Part shown: piece after piece, positions 1 to 8,588 of the stretch
Layout of the letters: every line of letters starts with the position of its first letter
Position numbering within the stretch: position 1 is the first letter of the stretch
Origin: Sulfobacillus harzensis
Lineage (GTDB): Bacteria; Bacillota; Sulfobacillia; Sulfobacillales; Sulfobacillaceae
Direction: 5' to 3'
Assembly: GCF_012933365.1 (NCBI RefSeq)
Contig: NZ_JABBVZ010000032.1
Span: 1-40,409, forward strand
Length of the DNA stretch: 40,409 nucleotides
The notes under the pieces: model-generated
What the model saw: only the letters and a program-made list of their open reading frames with translations
Databases searched by the model: none
Told to the model about the DNA's origin: nothing
Translations under genes and position numbers: made by a program

Positions 1-396
1 TCCGGTACCGTTTCGCTGGAAGTGGAAGCCCGAGGACGCAAAAAGCATGGACGCTATTTAGGAATGGCTATACTAGAAGCCACCACGGCCGCCTTCTTCA
101 GCGGCAGCGCCCTGATGGCCCGCGGCGAGATTAACGGGTTTGCCGCCTTGGCCAATGGGTTAAATCTCCCCGTGTTGCTACTCGGTGGCGTGTTGCTGCC
201 CATTTCGCTGGGCCCGACATGGCTTCGGGACTTGGCGCACCTTGATCCGCTATACTACGCGGTGGACGCTGCCCGCAGCTTGGCAGCCGGGCATGTGGGC
301 GCGCCGACGGTATGGCACGCCTACGCGATTTTAGTACCGCTGTGTACCTTCATATTGGTGTGGGCAACGCGTGTGCTACGACGGGTGGTGACCTGA
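1..396 (+). CDS. ABC-2 type transporter permease, C-terminal part (5' end outside window)
   Basis: The frame is open from the left edge, so the gene starts before the window. The visible 131 residues hold hydrophobic spans around LNLPVLLLGGVLLPISLG and a closing span near YAILVPLCTFILVWA. Between them lies a stretch like the LxxLxPLYYAVDAxRxL motif found near the end of ABC-2 (DrrB-like) exporter permeases. Such permeases pair with an ATP-binding subunit to export drugs or lipids; the ATPase would lie to the left. The gene ends at TGA 394-396, and no partner gene follows. The first visible residues are charged and less typical, so a break in the gene upstream cannot be excluded. Confidence 0.6.
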   Translation, partial: SGTVSLEVEARGRKKHGRYLGMAILEATTAAFFSGSALMARGEINGFAALANGLNLPVLLLGGVLLPISLGPTWLRDLAHLDPLYYAVDAARSLAAGHVGAPTVWHAYAILVPLCTFILVWATRVLRRVVT

Positions 397-885
397 GTGG
401 ACCTATCTTGTGTTTATCTTTGGCTAGATTGCTGTTAGGGCAAGCGACGTGGACGTCGACCCACATGAGAAGAGATGGTGGAAGCGCGCCTTGTTCCATC
501 CGGCATGGCGCGCTGACGCGCGCTATAGGATATCCGTTATCCCTGGAATCTCGTAGACTATTGTGAGCGTGGAACATGAAATGCTGTGTACCGCCGGAGT
601 CCAAAAAAACAGCCCCTCCGCGTTATGGGTCCGAACCATTTAATGCCGTGCACCATGACATGATCACACTCCCTCATGTATCGAATCGCCATGCCGCGAC
701 CCCGCCACGACGTCATCGCTTCACGCGTCCTAGGATCTGACTTTCTTAAAATGATGGCCTTGATGGCCATGGAATATGGGCCGGAGCCACAGCTGGGAAA
801 AATTTAACAAACACAGTTACAGGGCGTTGATCCACACGAAAATCCGAATGCCCATAAAAATTGCATGATAGACGCAGGCAAGTAG
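397..885. other. Stretch without a recognisable gene
   Basis: I see no convincing reading frame here. The open frames on both strands lack ribosome binding sites and read as low-quality protein. A minus-strand frame ending near 817 has a short hydrophobic tail, but nothing identifiable precedes it. The stretch is probably decayed sequence between the permease and the fragment at 886-1257. Confidence 0.4.
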
Positions 886-1257
886 AGTATCACGCCGGCG
901 AATGGCGGATATTTCGTGGTGGTCCGGTATCCTCACGGCCACCAAGATCAACTGTTTTACACAACGGTGAAGGACCGACAATGGACGGCCGTTAATACCG
1001 GGGAACTGTATCGGCCGGCGTTCACCTATAGCTTCAGTGGAACAGTTGGCCCTCAAAGACCGAGCATTGTCACGGTTTCGACCCCGGACAACCCGAAAGT
1101 CGCCACCGTGGTGGCGTACTCGCGGCTTCGGGGATCGGGAAAGGCCATCCCGATCGCTCTTAGCAAAATTGGCCGCTTGGCTCTATGGGCGTATAAGTAC
1201 AACTCCGCCGTATTTTCCGTCACCAGGGTCGTGGTGTACGACAGTCACGGCACGTGA
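886..1257 (+). pseudogene. Remnant of an unidentified protein gene (no start codon region)
   Basis: A frame open from 886 (after a stop at 883-885) to TGA 1255-1257 reads like genuine protein, with alternating beta-type stretches such as GGYFVVVRYPHG and QWTAVNTGE. There is no ribosome binding site before the first GTG codons (916, 919). The protein-like composition already begins before 916, which suggests that the 5' end is lost. The family is not recognised. It may be the tail of a secreted or lipid-anchored protein like the one at 1907. Confidence that it was once coding is modest. Confidence 0.3.
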
Positions 1258-1518
1258 TATGGTCGAGCCAGCCCAAGTCGTAACGCCCACGCATCAGATC
1301 TCTCATACTCAGCTGGCGCCGGCGGATGAAACTGACTGCTGCAGTGTGGTCCCAGCAAAATCACGGTGAGGGCCGTGCCGCCAAAATTACCCATGTCGAT
1401 ATCGGCTTGGCTGCCTTCGGGTTTGTCAGTGCTGTGCCATTGTCCTCTTAATGATGCAGCCGATGGGCGCCTATTTGAGGGGGCGCATTGGCGGTCGTAA
1501 CCGTTTAGCCCGCAATCG

Positions 1519-1780
1519 ATGGGAAAGAATATCCTGTTCTGCCGGTTACGGTGTCGGGTGGGCCTGAACGGGTGGGCAGCAGCGTCTTTATGTGTCGGAT
1601 TCCTAATCGGGATAGGTGTTGACTGGGTGGTGCACCGGAGCGGCGTGGTCGGCTCGGGGTAGAGAAAGAGCGCCTCATCACCACCGTCGGGGTGCTCAAT
1701 TCGCTGCGGGTCTCTCCGGGCAGTCCATGTGCTCCGAAATGGAAATCTCTATATTACTTGGCGCTGTAACTTTATTCGCA
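1519..1780 (+). pseudogene. Possible broken membrane-protein remnant
   Basis: A 47-codon frame (ATG 1519 to TAG 1660-1662) contains a hydrophobic helix (SLCVGFLIGIGVDWVV). Just past its stop, the next frame reads EKERLITTVGVLNSLRVSPG, which also looks like real protein, so a single indel near 1660 may have split one gene. There is no clear ribosome binding site and no family match. The surrounding 1258-1518 and 1781-1906 hold nothing I can support. Confidence 0.2.
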
Positions 1781-1906
1781 AGGGGGCGTTGTATTCGGCA
1801 AATACGGACAAAGGGATGATTTACGTGGGACGATTGCGTTTGGTGTTGGTTGGCGCCGTTCGCGCGCTCTTGGCGTTGCCACTCGTGAGATGCGAGGGTA
1901 ATTGAT

Positions 1907-2926
1907 ATGCTGCGCGCGTCGGTACCTTCAAGCCTTCTAGTCCTGGCTCTTGCTGGATGCCTGGCTGGATGTGGGACTGCTGTGGCGGACGGGGGATCGA
2001 GCCAAACCGCTCCGCCAAAGGCCGTGGCTAGCGGGAGTGTGACAGCTCCGGCCCAAAGCTCCCAACCGGGCGCCTCCTCTGCTTCAACAGCTAGCCCTAG
2101 GCCGGGGCACGAGGTCGGGCCAGGCAGCGTGAGCCCATCCAGCCGTGGTCCGGGCTTTACCGCATGGGTAAACGGATGTTATCCCGCATGGGAGCAAACC
2201 GACATGAGCGTGGCTGAAAAGACCAAACTGCCTGTCGCCACCGTCGAGGTCCAGGGATTCGACGGGGACCCGCAGATCACAGCGGTAAACCTTCCCATGT
2301 GGTTCGGCGACCCGGCGGGCACAGTTTCTACGGCTAACGCGCTGTTGAACGGGTGGACCGTGCGTGGCGATGCGGCCATCCGGGGTACGAGCATGTTGAG
2401 GCTCGTTTCGTCACCCACCTCCGATACCCTGTACATTGAGGAGCCTGCTCCAACGGCAGCGCAGCTCAAGGCATTAAAACCTCTCGGATGGCCGGTGCCC
2501 AGTGCATCCTCTGCGGTCACTGTTGAGATCCAGACTCGGCCGACGGCGTCCGGCTCTGGTCTCGCGGCTGGGATCGGCGCAGTGGTTCATGCGCTGGCGT
2601 CGAAAGGGCCAATGGCGACGACGCTGTTTTTTGTTACCGTGCCGGCACCTGCGCCGAGAAACTATGAGTCATACGCGGGAGGGATTAATCCGGCGGAGTG
2701 GCTTACGCCCCCCGAAGGAGGCGGACAGTACATTTGCAGCTCCGGAAAAAGTTCCGTCATGGGACTGTCGGCCGGGCTTGTCACGCCGCTTCCCGTCTCT
2801 TCAATCAGCAATGCCAACGGCATCACCGAGGGGTTTGCTATGGGTGCGTTTCTGGTTTCCTCAGATCACGCGGGAATAATCCAGAACTACTGGTACAGCA
2901 TCCCTGGGATAACGGCGCCGCGTTGA
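1907..2926 (+). CDS. Putative secreted lipoprotein, function unknown
   Basis: The 339-residue product opens with a lipoprotein signal peptide: short basic start, hydrophobic core, and two adjacent lipobox matches (LAGC at residues 15-18 and again at 19-22). Either cysteine could be the lipidated residue. A Ser/Thr/Pro/Ala-rich linker of about 60 residues follows, typical of a tether between the membrane and an exposed domain. The remaining ~260 residues form an unrecognised domain containing several single cysteines. ATG 1907 is preceded by GAGGG about six bases upstream. No neighbouring operon partner is seen. I expect anchoring to the outer face of the cytoplasmic membrane; the role is unknown. 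Confidence 0.7.
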   Translation: MLRASVPSSLLVLALAGCLAGCGTAVADGGSSQTAPPKAVASGSVTAPAQSSQPGASSASTASPRPGHEVGPGSVSPSSRGPGFTAWVNGCYPAWEQTDMSVAEKTKLPVATVEVQGFDGDPQITAVNLPMWFGDPAGTVSTANALLNGWTVRGDAAIRGTSMLRLVSSPTSDTLYIEEPAPTAAQLKALKPLGWPVPSASSAVTVEIQTRPTASGSGLAAGIGAVVHALASKGPMATTLFFVTVPAPAPRNYESYAGGINPAEWLTPPEGGGQYICSSGKSSVMGLSAGLVTPLPVSSISNANGITEGFAMGAFLVSSDHAGIIQNYWYSIPGITAPR

Positions 2927-3013
2927 AGTCTATACCACATTCCCTCCCTCAAACAACACCCTTGTTGGTCACGGCGACTGTGTCGGCGCACCTCATGACG
3001 TATTCGGCCATTT

Positions 3014-3058
3014 GCATGGTAGTCGCGATCGGCACGCGTCAGCGATCGCGGTGCATGC
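3014..3058. repeat. Imperfect inverted repeat downstream of the lipoprotein gene
   Basis: Arms CGCGATCG (3024-3031) and CGATCGCG (3043-3050) pair perfectly around an 11-base spacer. Outer arms GCATG (3014-3018) and CATGC (3054-3058) extend the stem past a small internal loop. There is no T-run after it, so it is not a standard intrinsic terminator. It could be a transcript-end stabiliser or a protein-binding site. Confidence 0.35.
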
Positions 3059-3123
3059 GACTTTAGGCTGCGCTTGGCCGAATGAGGACGAGCGGATAAG
3101 CTCTTCGCCGCAGCTGTGCATTC

Positions 3124-3606
3124 CTAGAGCGTAGGTCGATTACGGTCATGTCTTACTTGAAAGGCCCGCCTTGCCGCTTTTGCGGTTGCGTTGGCACAAA
3201 CCATAAATTTCGTTCGGGTATCATCTATAAAGCGAAAAGAACCAAGCCGATACGTCACCAACCGTTCGCGAATGACATATTGACGAGGACGTTCGGCCTT
3301 GACCACCAACTCCGGTTCCATATCCGTTAGGGCAGCCCTGGTCGGCGTGAATGAATGCGTGGTGCAGAAGTTTTTGCGCCCACGACAACGGCCCCATTTC
3401 GATCTCCTGGGGAACTTCTGAGCCCCATACACAAACACGGGGAGTGGCCAGAACATGGTCGCTGGAGAGATTCCACCGACCGGCGAAGGCGCGCGCATAG
3501 GGCCCCCATTCGTACGATCAGCGGCTTGGTGTGTTCCGCTGATGCCTAACCCACCCAAGACTGCGATACTGCCTGCAAGTACAGCCCACCATGACCCTTG
3601 TTTCAT
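3124..3606 (-). CDS. Hypothetical protein with N-terminal membrane/signal segment, possibly decayed
   Basis: From ATG 3606 the frame gives 160 residues. They begin MKQGSWWAVLAGSIAVLGG, a good signal peptide or membrane anchor, and end in a basic region. The family is not recognised and there is no strong ribosome binding site. Between about 3330 and 3430 a different minus-strand frame reads more naturally (EVPQEIEMGPLSWAQKLLHH), while the annotated frame looks better again after it. Two compensating indels, and hence a decayed gene, are therefore possible. A longer start at 3696 adds 30 unlikely residues. Low confidence. Confidence 0.3.
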   Translation of the reverse strand: MKQGSWWAVLAGSIAVLGGLGISGTHQAADRTNGGPMRAPSPVGGISPATMFWPLPVFVYGAQKFPRRSKWGRCRGRKNFCTTHSFTPTRAALTDMEPELVVKAERPRQYVIRERLVTYRLGSFRFIDDTRTKFMVCANATAKAARRAFQVRHDRNRPTL

Positions 3607-3773
3607 GGGACAAGAAAGGTCTCGCGGCGCTTTGGGAATAACCCACGAATAGATCGCAGGACCAAAGGGGGGGCAGAATTCAACCGCGTTAAGCATCCGT
3701 CGCGTTCATGTCACAATCTTCGACTCTGCGTCATACGGTACACCATGTTATGCCAAGGGAGGGAAACATTAAC

Positions 3774-5012
3774 ATGGCTTTGTTTGAGGATACATTTTCC
3801 CCATACGTGCCATTTGGGAGCCGCAATCTCTCAACGGGGGCGGTCGGAACCGATGTCGCGGTATTGCAGGCTGTGTACGACCTTATGCTGAAAACGATGA
3901 ATCCGCCGCTTGGACCTATGGGCTCACCCATCGCCATCGATGGGCGTTTCGGATCCAACACCGCGCAGGCGGTCCGCAACATTCAATCCTACTTCGATCT
4001 CTCGATAGATGGAATCGTTGGCCCCAATACGTTCTTTGTGTTTGGGCAGGGTGTTGGCCCCAACATGACCTATGGCGGCCCGGAGTATGGAAGTCGCGAA
4101 CTAGAAACTGGGATATCCGGGGGCGACGTAAAGATTCTTCAGAACCGCCTCAACCTATTTCACTATAGCTCCATTATCGGAAGGCCAGCTTCCGGGACCT
4201 TCGATGCGGCGACCGAGGCTGCCGTTCTGGCTTTTAAGCAAGATGCGGCAGGACACGGGGATACCGGCTTCCCTAACAACGGCATTGCCGGCGATGGCTT
4301 TTATGACGGGTCCTGGATTTACACGTTTGCCGGCGGTCGAGCAATCCAATCGGGCCGGAATGGCTTTGACGTCGTGTTTCTTCAGGTGCTGTTAAAGGTC
4401 CTCGGATACTATTTTGGGCGCATTACCGGCTACTACGATTCCGCCACTTTAACGGCTGTGTGCGCCTTCCAAGCCGCAGAAGGCATCGCCGTCGACGGCG
4501 TGGTGGGACCCGAGACATTCTATAAGCTTGGCCGCCACAACAACCACGCCGCGCCGACCCCGCTGGGCGTTGCTTGGCCGGTGTATGCGGAAATCGCGGA
4601 GTTCACCGATTGCTGCTTCATTTTAGCAAGCCCCGACGGTGCGGTCTCTGCTGGGGCTGCAGAACCCCCAGGAGGCACTATGTGGGTGCGCCAGTTTGCC
4701 AACGGCGGCCTTGCGACGGTGGCTACCACCTGGGAATTGCCGCCACCTGAGACTTACAACCCGTGCTACGACACCTGGGTGCTCGACTTCCTCCCCTATC
4801 CCAGTCGGATCATGACCCTGGTCAATTCCTGCTTCGGAATCTACCAACATGCGCGGTCCCAAAGCTACGGCTCGCCTCTTCCTCTTGATGCGGAAGTTAC
4901 AATTCGGCCCGGGCAAGGATCGGTGCCGATGGGTCCCGTGGTGTTGCGGGGAATCATGGCCAATTGCGGCGGAACGGGTGAAGGCAGCGGCTGCCCCGAC
5001 GTGGACATCTAA
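3774..5012 (+). CDS. Peptidoglycan-binding repeat protein (three PG_binding_1-like units)
   Basis: ATG 3774 follows a GGGAGGG ribosome binding site and gives 412 residues. Three units resembling the PG_binding_1 fold lie at roughly residues 20-95, 110-190 and 205-275. Each has the family pattern: a G-x-D-V-x-x-L-Q opening, then D-G-x-[FY]-[GD] and A-V-x-x-F-Q, closing in two of them with DG-V-GP-x-T-F. Such units bind cell-wall or cortex peptidoglycan. The last ~130 residues form an unrecognised domain with paired cysteines near the end (NCGG and GCPD). There is no signal peptide, so the protein may be released on lysis, act in the sporangium, or use another export route. No hydrolase domain is seen. 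Confidence 0.75.
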   Translation: MALFEDTFSPYVPFGSRNLSTGAVGTDVAVLQAVYDLMLKTMNPPLGPMGSPIAIDGRFGSNTAQAVRNIQSYFDLSIDGIVGPNTFFVFGQGVGPNMTYGGPEYGSRELETGISGGDVKILQNRLNLFHYSSIIGRPASGTFDAATEAAVLAFKQDAAGHGDTGFPNNGIAGDGFYDGSWIYTFAGGRAIQSGRNGFDVVFLQVLLKVLGYYFGRITGYYDSATLTAVCAFQAAEGIAVDGVVGPETFYKLGRHNNHAAPTPLGVAWPVYAEIAEFTDCCFILASPDGAVSAGAAEPPGGTMWVRQFANGGLATVATTWELPPPETYNPCYDTWVLDFLPYPSRIMTLVNSCFGIYQHARSQSYGSPLPLDAEVTIRPGQGSVPMGPVVLRGIMANCGGTGEGSGCPDVDI

Positions 5013-5044
5013 CGGACAATTCGCTCGAGGGCATCTCCTAAACG

Positions 5045-5076
5045 CCGGGAGGTGCTGTTTAGCACGTACTTCCCGG
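5045..5076 (+). terminator. Hairpin after the peptidoglycan-binding gene
   Basis: CCGGGA (5045-5050) pairs with TCCCGG (5071-5076), and GTGCT (5052-5056) with AGCAC (5061-5065) around a GTTT loop. It begins 33 bases after the stop codon. The T-run is poor, so it may act as a weak terminator or a 3' end stabiliser. The remaining ~240 bases before the next gene hold nothing I recognise. Confidence 0.4.
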
Positions 5077-5316
5077 TATTCGTTTCAACCGCCGGATGTC
5101 GAGTCCGCAAGGAATCAGCCAAGGGAAAAGTCGACAGGGAGCAAACCACCCTGCAACACGTCCCAGACTGCTGGGCAGGGGATTGCGACCAAAATATCGA
5201 ATTATCAGCTATCAGCGCGAGCGCTCGTGAATGGCGAGTGCTGCGCCGACAATGTTGCGAGGTAGAAACCACGGAATGGACTTAGTATCTTCCAGGCAGA
5301 CGAAGGGGGATTCTCT

Positions 5317-5595
5317 ATGCAGATCGATGAATTGAAGCGCCACTTCATACGGCACTTGCTGGCTCACGAGCATGGATTGTCTTCAGACACGCTTGAACGC
5401 CATGTTGAAAACTCGGCTGGTCCCCTGGAGGTTGAGCACCGTGAACTCCTCCGCACCTGGACCGATGCGCTGGTCGGTCGGGGACATATTCACCGCGACG
5501 GCGATTGGGTAAATCTCAGTGAAGAGGGTCGACTCGAGGCCTTTCGCTTGTCGCAGGCAAGTCAGGTCTCCGAATTCAACGGATGGCCGTTTTAG
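5317..5595 (+). CDS. Small hypothetical protein, winged-helix-like
   Basis: ATG 5317 is well placed after AAGGGGGA. The 92-residue product is mostly helical. Its last third (roughly residues 49-78: ALVGRGHIHRDGDWVNLSEEG) resembles the recognition helix, beta wing and L-[ST]-x-x-G helix start common in winged-helix DNA-binding proteins. There are no membrane segments. It stands alone between non-coding stretches. A small DNA-binding regulator is plausible but not shown. Confidence 0.55.
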   Translation: MQIDELKRHFIRHLLAHEHGLSSDTLERHVENSAGPLEVEHRELLRTWTDALVGRGHIHRDGDWVNLSEEGRLEAFRLSQASQVSEFNGWPF

Positions 5596-5911
5596 AGTGG
5601 TGCTTTCTGGAATCGGCCTGTGCCCTTCTAGCTATCGACGTCCGGACCATGACGCGTCCATCGGCTTGAGCACCCAGTGGTGGATTCTAAGTTGAAAAAC
5701 CCATTGAGAAGCCATTGGGTGACCTGGTCATGTGCATCCAAAAGCGTCGTATTGGGGAGGCATATCCGGCTCAGGTAGCTCACGCCCCGTGAAAGTCGAG
5801 GCAGAGAGCCGCTGTCTTTCGGATGCGCCGGTCACGTGTTTGACGGTGGGCCAAAATGTCGTGAAAAGCAGGAATTCATGGGGCCCATAAGACGTTGGTG
5901 GGGGAGAGTCC
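5596..5911. other. Stretch without a recognisable gene
   Basis: No reading frame, RNA gene or strong repeat is recognised. GC content and stop-codon density look like unselected sequence. It lies between the small winged-helix-like gene and a frameshifted SH3-like gene, in a part of the window where several genes are broken. Confidence 0.4.
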
Positions 5912-6189
5912 GTGGGCGTGCCGTATCGCGTGATTCGTGAGCAGCACCGCAGCTACGCTGAGGCACTGCTTTTGTGTGCTGGCGACCAGGTGGAGGGGGG
6001 CGGTGTGGGCCGGATGCCCGCTGGCCTTCAAGGCTTTGGTGTACCGCCGTGTCGGGCCTCAGGGCATGGTTGCCTGAGCGAATTCTAGACGTTCACGACA
6101 GGACCCGAGCCGTGGCGACAACCGAAGATCATGCCATCGAGTTGACGGTAGAAGCTGAGGACGTGGTCGGGTCGGGGCGAAGATTCTAG
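5912..6189 (+). pseudogene. Frameshifted SH3-like domain protein
   Basis: GTG 5912 lies after GGGGGAGA and opens a frame reading VPYRVIREQHRSYAEALLL followed by AGDQVEGG. This matches the start of a small SH3-like protein type (Y-R-V-x-R-x-x-x-x-Y-x-x-x-L-x-L-x-x-G-D). The expected continuation (W-P-x-x-x-W-C-T ... G-x-x-x-W-x-P-E-x-x-L) is present but in another frame, as RWPSRLWCT and AWLPERILDV from about 6015, ending at TAG 6189. A run of six G at 5995-6000 is the likely indel site. Left alone, the first frame stops at 6088. Conserved glycines near the tryptophans are replaced (WPSRLWCT), which also suggests loss of constraint. The gene is broken here, unless the break is an assembly error. 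Confidence 0.6.
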
Positions 6190-6261
6190 ATGCAACCCGT
6201 AACGATTTATCGGACGGTCCTCCCGCAATGTGGGATAATTGGCGGAAAAAGGAGACGCGCC

Positions 6262-6807
6262 ATGAAACCGATTCTTCTCGACTTTCCACAGGAATTCGAA
6301 ACCGAACGGTTGCTGATTCGCTGTCCGTTGCCAGGCGATGGTGCCATGGTCAATGAAGCTATTGTGGAGTCCCACGAAGAATTGAAGGAATGGATGCCGT
6401 TCGCGGTGAACCTGCCATCCATCGAGGAGACAGAGGAAAATGTGCGTCGTGCGCACGCCAAATTTCTGCTCCGTGAGGATTTGCGTCTCCACATGATCCG
6501 GAAGTCATCGGGGCGTTTTGTCGGCAGCACCGGACTACACCGCATCAATTGGGACGTGGGACGTTTTGAGATCGGATACTGGATTCGCACATCGGAAGCT
6601 GGCCAGGGGTTGGTGACCGAAGCCGTCCATGGCATCGTGCGCTGGGCTTCAGATAATTTGAATGCGCAGCGCATCGAGATCCGGTGCGACGCACGCAATC
6701 AGCGGAGTAGGAACGTCGCCGAGCGGGCGGGATTTCACCTGGAAGCTATTCTCCGTCAAGATGAACCGGACGTCGAAGGACTGCCCAGCGAACCCCCATC
6801 TATGTAA
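6262..6807 (+). CDS. GNAT acetyltransferase, RimJ/RimL type (C-terminus frameshifted)
   Basis: ATG 6262 follows AAAAAGGAGA. The 181 residues carry the RimJ/RimL layout: TERLLIRCP near the start, I-G-Y-W-I, then the acetyl-CoA loop region EAGQGLVTEAV, and NVAERAGFHLEAILRQ near the end. Relatives acetylate N-termini of ribosomal proteins or small amines. The normal ending (VEG, then RNTRIYVK-like residues) is interrupted. After VEG the frame reads LPSEPPSM and stops at 6807, whereas the neighbouring frame from 6783 continues QRTPIYVKLRLPSGEW to TGA 6846-6848. One missing base near 6781-6783 would restore a 195-residue protein. The shortened protein may still fold. Confidence 0.75.
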   Translation: MKPILLDFPQEFETERLLIRCPLPGDGAMVNEAIVESHEELKEWMPFAVNLPSIEETEENVRRAHAKFLLREDLRLHMIRKSSGRFVGSTGLHRINWDVGRFEIGYWIRTSEAGQGLVTEAVHGIVRWASDNLNAQRIEIRCDARNQRSRNVAERAGFHLEAILRQDEPDVEGLPSEPPSM

Positions 6808-7053
6808 AATTGCGATTGCCCAGTGGCGAGTGGGGGTATCCATCGTGATGGGGTCTTTGACGCCGTGGACGTCAATTGCATGACGGAGCGCCTCAAGGGA
6901 TTTTGGAATCGCCGATTGGTCGGGATCGCACCCGTCTGGTTTTTAGGCCAGGCAGTAATCGTCGCAGTTAGGGATTAACGATGTACTCAGGCGGTTGTTT
7001 GGCGAGTTCTGACGCCTAGCGTCGGCGTGCAAGGACAATATAGGGGGGGTTAC

Positions 7054-7962
7054 ATGGCGAGGGTGATTTTTTGGGATGTTGCCAACGGACTTCCTGAAGG
7101 GGAACCGCTAATCCGCTGGGATTTGGCATGGCCTTTGTTTTTGCAAGGCATTGAACCTGGAGAGTTGCCCCTTGAGCAGCCACCGTTGCTCAATATCCTG
7201 GGGCGGTGGTTCTGGGAACAGATGGGGATGCTGGGGGGCCGTCTTCGACCTGATGCTCATGAAACCGTGTGGTTCGTGACACCGGCGTTGTCGGATGGGG
7301 CGCGGGAATATCTGACGCGTCTCGCGTCATTTTGGTGTGACGAGGTCTACTGGGAAGTTCCCACCGCGATCACGCCGAACCGCTGGACGATACCAGCGGT
7401 GAATGTCGGGGCATTGCCGTCCACGCCTCTATGGACTGCGCTGACGGAATCCTACCCGGAGGGGATCGACCGTCATCTTCTCCCGATGATTGGCGTGGGC
7501 CGGGTGTTTATCAAGGTTCAACAGGTCGTTGAGGGCTCCGCATCCGCTCGGCTTCACAGTCACAGTGCCCAAGACGAATACTACTTCATTCTGGCAGGAT
7601 CGGGTACTTTGCGTATGGGCCGTTATAGCCAACCTGTCGCGCCGGGCACCTTTATCGCCAAGCCCACAGGGCCGGACCTGACTAGTCAGATAGTGGCCGA
7701 TCGAGGCGAGTCGGTGACCATTCTCGACATCGAGGTCCATGCGGATTCCCGCCTGGCGATGGGTGGAAGGGACATGATGGCTTACACCGATCATCAGGAG
7801 GTGTTACTGGTGGGGGCGGGGATGGAAGGCATGGTTCCGCAATCCGCGGTGCGGCCCACCGAAGATGTGTTTAGCCATTACTTTGATGGCTATGTGCGGG
7901 CAGTCGACGGCAGCGTGATACCCTGCGAACTGCCGGGGCATCCCAAACGGGATGACGGCTAG
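7054..7962 (+). CDS. Cupin-domain protein
   Basis: ATG 7054 has a strong GGGGGGG site seven bases upstream, preferred over GTG 7027. The 302-residue product has an N-terminal region of ~150 residues that I do not recognise, then a cupin barrel. Cupin motif 1 is clear at about residues 168-182: HSH, four residues, E175, six residues, G. Motif 2 is only partial (PGTFIAKP), with the usual second histidine replaced by lysine, so metal binding would rely on three ligands or be altered. The substrate is unknown. About 200 bases without a gene precede it, and an acetyltransferase follows after 69 bases. Confidence 0.75.
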   Translation: MARVIFWDVANGLPEGEPLIRWDLAWPLFLQGIEPGELPLEQPPLLNILGRWFWEQMGMLGGRLRPDAHETVWFVTPALSDGAREYLTRLASFWCDEVYWEVPTAITPNRWTIPAVNVGALPSTPLWTALTESYPEGIDRHLLPMIGVGRVFIKVQQVVEGSASARLHSHSAQDEYYFILAGSGTLRMGRYSQPVAPGTFIAKPTGPDLTSQIVADRGESVTILDIEVHADSRLAMGGRDMMAYTDHQEVLLVGAGMEGMVPQSAVRPTEDVFSHYFDGYVRAVDGSVIPCELPGHPKRDDG

Positions 7963-8031
7963 GGCTCACATCCTGGTGCCAAGTTGGCGAGGTCTCCGAC
8001 AAAAACGCAAATGGGATAGGGTGGGGGGAAA

Positions 8032-8505
8032 ATGGTTCAAACGAAGGTGCTGACACCAGATGACTGGCGCGTATGGCGGAGCCTTAGATTGGCTGCCCTT
8101 ACGGAAGCGCCCGCTGCTTTTGGTTCCGTCCTGGCCGACTGGCAGGGCGACGGGGACGTAGAGGAAAGGTGGCGCCATCGTCTGACCGTGGTCGCTTTCA
8201 ACGTCATGGCGGACGTAGCCGGCACTCCGGCGGGCATGGTCAGTGGTGCTTGGGACGCTCCAGATGTCGAGCTCATTTCCCTGTGGGTGGCGCCCTTCGC
8301 GCGGGGACGGGGCGTCGGTGATCGGCTCGTTGCGACAGTGGTCGAGTGGGCGCGGAGTCAACATGCGCCGCGCGTAATCCTTAGCGTTAAGGATGATAAT
8401 GTGCCCGCCATTCGTTTGTACCGCCGCCACGGATTCCATGAGGCGGGTCCGAGTGAAGACTCGAAGCCCGGGTCTCCGGAGACGCTATTTGTCCGGCGTC
8501 TCTAA
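8032..8505 (+). CDS. GNAT family N-acetyltransferase
   Basis: ATG 8032 follows GGTGGGGGG. The 157 residues show the GNAT fold signature: beta strand ELISLWVAP followed by the acetyl-CoA pyrophosphate loop RGRGVG at about residues 95-100, then the late motif PAIRLYRRHGF. It would transfer acetyl from acetyl-CoA to an amine; the substrate cannot be read from sequence. It is intact, in contrast to the RimJ-type gene 1.2 kb upstream. A small hairpin (CCGGC TTCAG GCCGG near 8518-8532) follows the stop codon but lacks a T-run. Confidence 0.85.
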   Translation: MVQTKVLTPDDWRVWRSLRLAALTEAPAAFGSVLADWQGDGDVEERWRHRLTVVAFNVMADVAGTPAGMVSGAWDAPDVELISLWVAPFARGRGVGDRLVATVVEWARSQHAPRVILSVKDDNVPAIRLYRRHGFHEAGPSEDSKPGSPETLFVRRL

Positions 8506-8588
8506 CGAGGCGCCGCCCGGCTTCAGGCCGGCCGTTATCCCCGTGGAAGTCAGAATGGGCTGAAGCTCTCTATATTGGAGGTCCGTCA

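Noticed and set aside
312..566. Frame overlapping the end of the ABC-2 permease
   Set aside because: It overlaps the permease out of frame and has no membrane, motif or binding-site support.
1816..1905. 29-codon hydrophobic frame just before the lipoprotein gene
   Set aside because: The only purine run (AAAGGG) touches the start codon with no spacing, and the peptide has no known counterpart.
3148..3330. Plus-strand frame with a CxxC-like start (CRFCGC)
   Set aside because: Short, no binding site, and the minus strand of the same stretch reads more like protein.
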